Shown here: positions 61,616 to 64,000 of the stretch, piece after piece
Numbering within the stretch: position 1 is the stretch's first letter
How the letters are laid out: each line of letters begins with the position of its first letter
NCBI RefSeq assembly: GCF_000507145.1
Contig: NZ_AYTO01000039.1
Coordinates: 62,001-126,000, forward strand
Direction: 5' to 3'
Length of the DNA: 64,000 nucleotides
From: Bacillus tequilensis KCTC 13622
GTDB lineage: Bacteria > Bacillota > Bacilli > Bacillales > Bacillaceae
Made by a program: the position numbers and the translations under genes
The notes under the pieces: generated by a model
The model's database searches: none
The model's input: the letters and a program-made list of their open reading frames with translations, nothing else
Told to the model about the DNA's origin: nothing

Positions 61616-63172
61616 ATGAGTATTTTATCTGTAAAGGATTTAAGCCACGGCTTCGGTGACCGTGCCATTTTTAATAACGTCTCCTTCCGCCTGCTAAAAG
61701 GCGAACACGTCGGGCTGATCGGCGCAAACGGTGAAGGAAAATCGACCTTCATGAATATTATTACCGGAAAGCTTGAACCTGATGAGGGGAAAGTTGAGTG
61801 GTCAAAAAATGTCCGTGTCGGCTATTTGGATCAGCATACCGTGCTGGAAAAAGGAAAATCCATTCGTGACGTCCTGAAAGACGCGTTCCATTATTTATTT
61901 GCGATGGAAGAGGAAATGAACGAGATTTACAACAAAATGGGTGAAGCAGATCCCGACGAGCTCGAGAAGCTGCTTGAAGAAGTCGGCGTCATTCAAGACG
62001 CGCTGACGAACAATGATTTTTATATCATTGATTCCAAGGTGGAAGAAATCGCCCGCGGCCTCGGTTTGAGTGATATCGGTTTAGAGCGCGATGTCACTGA
62101 TTTGAGCGGCGGACAGCGCACCAAGGTTCTTCTCGCTAAGCTTCTCCTTGAAAAGCCGGAAATTCTGCTTCTCGATGAGCCGACCAACTACCTTGATGAG
62201 CAGCATATCGAATGGCTGAAACGCTACCTGCAGGAATACGAGAACGCGTTTATCCTGATTTCCCACGATATTCCGTTCTTAAACAGCGTCATCAACCTGA
62301 TTTATCACGTTGAAAATCAAAAGCTGACACGCTATGTCGGCGACTACCATCAGTTTATGGAAGTCTACGAAGTGAAGAAACAGCAGCTTGAAGCCGCGTA
62401 CAAAAAGCAGCAGCAGGAAGTCGCTGAGCTGAAGGATTTCGTCGCCCGCAACAAAGCGCGCGTCAGCACGAGAAACATGGCGATGTCCCGCCAAAAGAAA
62501 CTCGATAAGATGGATATGATCGAGCTTGCGGCAGAAAAGCCAAAGCCGGAATTCCATTTCAAGCCGGCGAGAACGTCAGGCAAGCTGATTTTCGAAACGA
62601 AGGATCTCGTGATCGGTTACGATTCCCCGCTGTCACGTCCGCTCAATCTCCGGATGGAGCGCGGCCAAAAAATCGCCCTTTATGGCGCAAACGGGATCGG
62701 AAAAACGACATTACTGAAAAGTTTGCTTGGCGAAATCCAGCCGCTTGAAGGTTCGGTTGAACGCGGCGAACATCTCTTTACCGGCTATTTCGAGCAAGAG
62801 GTCAAGGAAACAAACAACAATACGTGCATCGAAGAGGTATGGAGCGAATTCCCTTCTTATACCCAGTATGAAATCCGGGCAGCGCTGGCAAAATGCGGAC
62901 TGACGACAAAACATATCGAAAGCCGCGTCTCCGTATTAAGCGGAGGCGAAAAAGCGAAAGTCAGATTGTGCAAGCTGCTTAACTCGGAAACAAACCTGCT
63001 TGTGCTAGATGAGCCGACAAACCACTTGGATGTCGACGCGAAAGAAGAACTCAAGCGCGCCCTCAAAGAATATAAAGGCTCGATTCTGCTGATTTCCCAT
63101 GAGCCAGAGTTTTATATGGATATCGCGACAGAAACGTGGAACTGCGAGTCTTGGACGACGAAGGTGCTTTAA
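61616..63172 (+). CDS. yfmM: ABC-F family ATPase YfmM
   Basis: 518 residues with two ABC domains and no membrane segment. Walker A copies LIGANGEGKSTFMN (about 33-46) and LYGANGIGKTTLLK (about 353-366); signatures LSGGQRTKVLLAKLL (about 161-175) and LSGGEKAKVRLCKLL (about 439-453); LLLDEPTNYLDEQH and LVLDEPTNHLDVDA as Walker B. The linker (about 235-310) is charged, with KKQQLEAAYKKQQQEV. ABC-F proteins bind the ribosome E-site and rescue stalled translation; specific role of YfmM is unclear. GAGGTG precedes the ATG at 61616; a perfect TATAAT at 61550-61555 is a likely -10 box. Confidence 0.93.
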   Translation: MSILSVKDLSHGFGDRAIFNNVSFRLLKGEHVGLIGANGEGKSTFMNIITGKLEPDEGKVEWSKNVRVGYLDQHTVLEKGKSIRDVLKDAFHYLFAMEEEMNEIYNKMGEADPDELEKLLEEVGVIQDALTNNDFYIIDSKVEEIARGLGLSDIGLERDVTDLSGGQRTKVLLAKLLLEKPEILLLDEPTNYLDEQHIEWLKRYLQEYENAFILISHDIPFLNSVINLIYHVENQKLTRYVGDYHQFMEVYEVKKQQLEAAYKKQQQEVAELKDFVARNKARVSTRNMAMSRQKKLDKMDMIELAAEKPKPEFHFKPARTSGKLIFETKDLVIGYDSPLSRPLNLRMERGQKIALYGANGIGKTTLLKSLLGEIQPLEGSVERGEHLFTGYFEQEVKETNNNTCIEEVWSEFPSYTQYEIRAALAKCGLTTKHIESRVSVLSGGEKAKVRLCKLLNSETNLLVLDEPTNHLDVDAKEELKRALKEYKGSILLISHEPEFYMDIATETWNCESWTTKVL

Positions 63173-63181
63173 ATCGAAGAA

Positions 63182-63210
63182 AACCCGCCCTTCAGCAGGC
63201 GGGTTTTTTA
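63182..63210 (+). terminator. Terminator of yfmM
   Basis: AACCCGCC-cttcagca-GGCGGGTT followed by TTTT, ten bases past the stop. Confidence 0.92.
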
Positions 63211-63245
63211 CTGCCACTTGGCGATGTGAATTCAACAAGTGGCAG
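63211..63245. repeat. Perfect 10-base inverted repeat downstream of yfmM
   Basis: CTGCCACTTG and CAAGTGGCAG separated by 15 bases, right behind the yfmM terminator. No T run follows on either strand. The surrounding gap (63173-63491) has no convincing gene apart from the two terminators; a small yfmN-like gene could not be recognised. Confidence 0.6.
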
Positions 63246-63458
63246 CTCTTTTGGCAAAAAGCTCAACGTCTTCCTCATCAACCCATTCGGTGAACCATTC
63301 AACAGAAAAGCTACGCTGTGAACGTATCGATACAGCGCCTGGTTCGCCAAGCTTTCATATTCCCCCGACAGCATGACGCATCAGTTGATAAGCCCCTCTG
63401 AAATAAACAGATACATTCCCATTCTCGCCTCACCAATGCCTGAGGCTCCACGATTAAA

Positions 63459-63486
63459 AAAGACACTGCATATGCGCAGTGTCTTT
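63459..63486 (-). terminator. Terminator of yfmO
   Basis: AAAGACACTGC-atatgc-GCAGTGTCTTT; on the minus strand followed by TTTTTTAATC, six bases past the yfmO stop. Confidence 0.9.
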
Positions 63487-63491
63487 CGTTA

Positions 63492-64000
63492 TTAATGCCC
63501 CGTCTTAATCCCAGCAAGGTGTTTACGTCCCATGAGAAGGACAAGCATGCCGACAAAAACGACGATTCCGCCTACTGTATATGGTGTGCTTGCGGTGAAG
63601 TGTTCTGACAGCATTCCCGCAATCCACGGAGCGAGTGCGCCGCCGATGAAGCGGACTGAGCTGTAGGCTGAAGACGCGATTGAGCGTTCAACCGGCGCAG
63701 AACCCATCACAGCGGTTGTCATGATCGTATTCACCATACCGAGGACAGCACCAGCGACAACAATACATGTAATAATCAAAGTCTGATGGTCTGTCCAGAT
63801 CCCCATAATAACGAGAATGGCCGCAAAGGCGATAAAGAGAACGACGAGCGAACGCACTGTGCCCAGCGCTTTGTGCACGAGCGGCGCCGTAAAGACTGAC
63901 GTAATCGCCAGCAGAAGGCCCCAGCCGAAGAAGACATATCCAAGACCATGTTCATCTAAATCCAGAACGAACGGAGAATAAGCAAGCAAAATAAAAAATC
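63492..64000 (-). CDS. yfmO: MFS multidrug efflux transporter YfmO (partial, C-terminal part)
   Basis: About 169 residues of the C-terminal half are present; the gene continues beyond the right edge, since the frame stays open through FFILLAYSPFVLD. Roughly five hydrophobic segments remain, including GLGYVFFGWGLLLAITSVF and SVRFIGGALAPWIAGML. The family exports drugs in exchange for protons; in B. subtilis yfmO is paired with regulator yfmP, which would lie outside the window. The last residues (GRKHLAGIKTGH) are hydrophilic. Confidence 0.88.
   Translation of the reverse strand, partial: FFILLAYSPFVLDLDEHGLGYVFFGWGLLLAITSVFTAPLVHKALGTVRSLVVLFIAFAAILVIMGIWTDHQTLIITCIVVAGAVLGMVNTIMTTAVMGSAPVERSIASSAYSSVRFIGGALAPWIAGMLSEHFTASTPYTVGGIVVFVGMLVLLMGRKHLAGIKTGH

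Noticed and set aside
63192..63374. 60-codon minus-strand frame in the yfmM-yfmO gap
   Set aside because: Its end runs through the yfmM terminator hairpin and there is no ribosome site; could not be matched to yfmN.
63989..64000. TTG at 63989 as start of yfmO
   Set aside because: The frame continues upstream to the window edge with family-typical hydrophobic residues, so the gene is simply cut off.

Overview
The window is chromosomal DNA of a Bacillus subtilis-group bacterium. Gene content and order match the acoA to yfmO segment of the B. subtilis chromosome, read here in the opposite orientation to the usual strain 168 map. Ribosome-binding sites are of the strong AAGGAGG type, TTG and GTG starts occur, and sigma-B, sigma-54, TreR, NagR, CcpA, HypR and Fur-type sites sit where B. 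subtilis biology predicts. Strain-specific content suggests a relative of 168 rather than 168 itself: transposase remnants, a two-gene AT-rich insert, an extra lipoprotein gene, and apparent absence of yfmG/H/I. Comparisons with 168 are from memory; no alignment was run. No rRNA or tRNA gene and no CRISPR array was seen.

Region by region. 1-8.9 kb: 5' part of acoA with its sigma-54 promoter and AcoR-type upstream repeats, yfjL/yfjM, two RNA-modification genes (yfjN dihydrouridine synthase, yfjO uracil methyltransferase), a DUF5068-like lipoprotein, AlkA-type glycosylase yfjP, CorA-type transporter yfjQ, and dehydrogenase yfjR. 8.95-11.14 kb: an accessory island bounded by an IS3-family remnant and an internally deleted IS1182-family remnant; it carries a membrane-anchored protein and a secreted protein of unknown function. 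11.2-22 kb: spore cortex deacetylase pdaA, radical SAM protein yfkA, MscS channel yfkC, yfkD, Ca2+/H+ antiporter yfkE, two MFS transporters, the general-stress yfkJ-yfkI-yfkH group followed by a small unlisted gene, and yfkM.

22-37 kb: the very large cell-wall nucleotidase yfkN, nitroreductase hypO (yfkO) with its operator, the trehalose operon treP-treA-treR with promoter, two operators and a cre site, the GerA-type receptor operon yfkQ-yfkR-yfkS-yfkT, alanine symporter yflA and yflB. 37-45 kb: lipoteichoic acid synthase ltaS, N-acetylglucosamine PTS nagP with a NagR box, methionine aminopeptidase, small genes yflH/I/J, MOSC protein yflK, acylphosphatase, and nitric oxide synthase nos.

45-54 kb: the citrate/malate block: two-component system citS-citT, periplasmic-type binding protein yflP, Mg-citrate transporter citM with yflN, and dicarboxylate transporter yflS, followed by secreted pectate lyase pel. 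53.7-64 kb: sigma-B protein yflT, yfmB, the Fur-regulated ferric-citrate-type importer yfmC-yfmD-yfmE-yfmF, NADPH-type reductase yfmJ, acetyltransferase yfmK, DEAD-box helicase yfmL, ABC-F ATPase yfmM and the C-terminal part of MFS efflux gene yfmO. Most of the window is ordinary conserved backbone. The best candidate for something undescribed is the 9.3-10.6 kb secreted/membrane pair.
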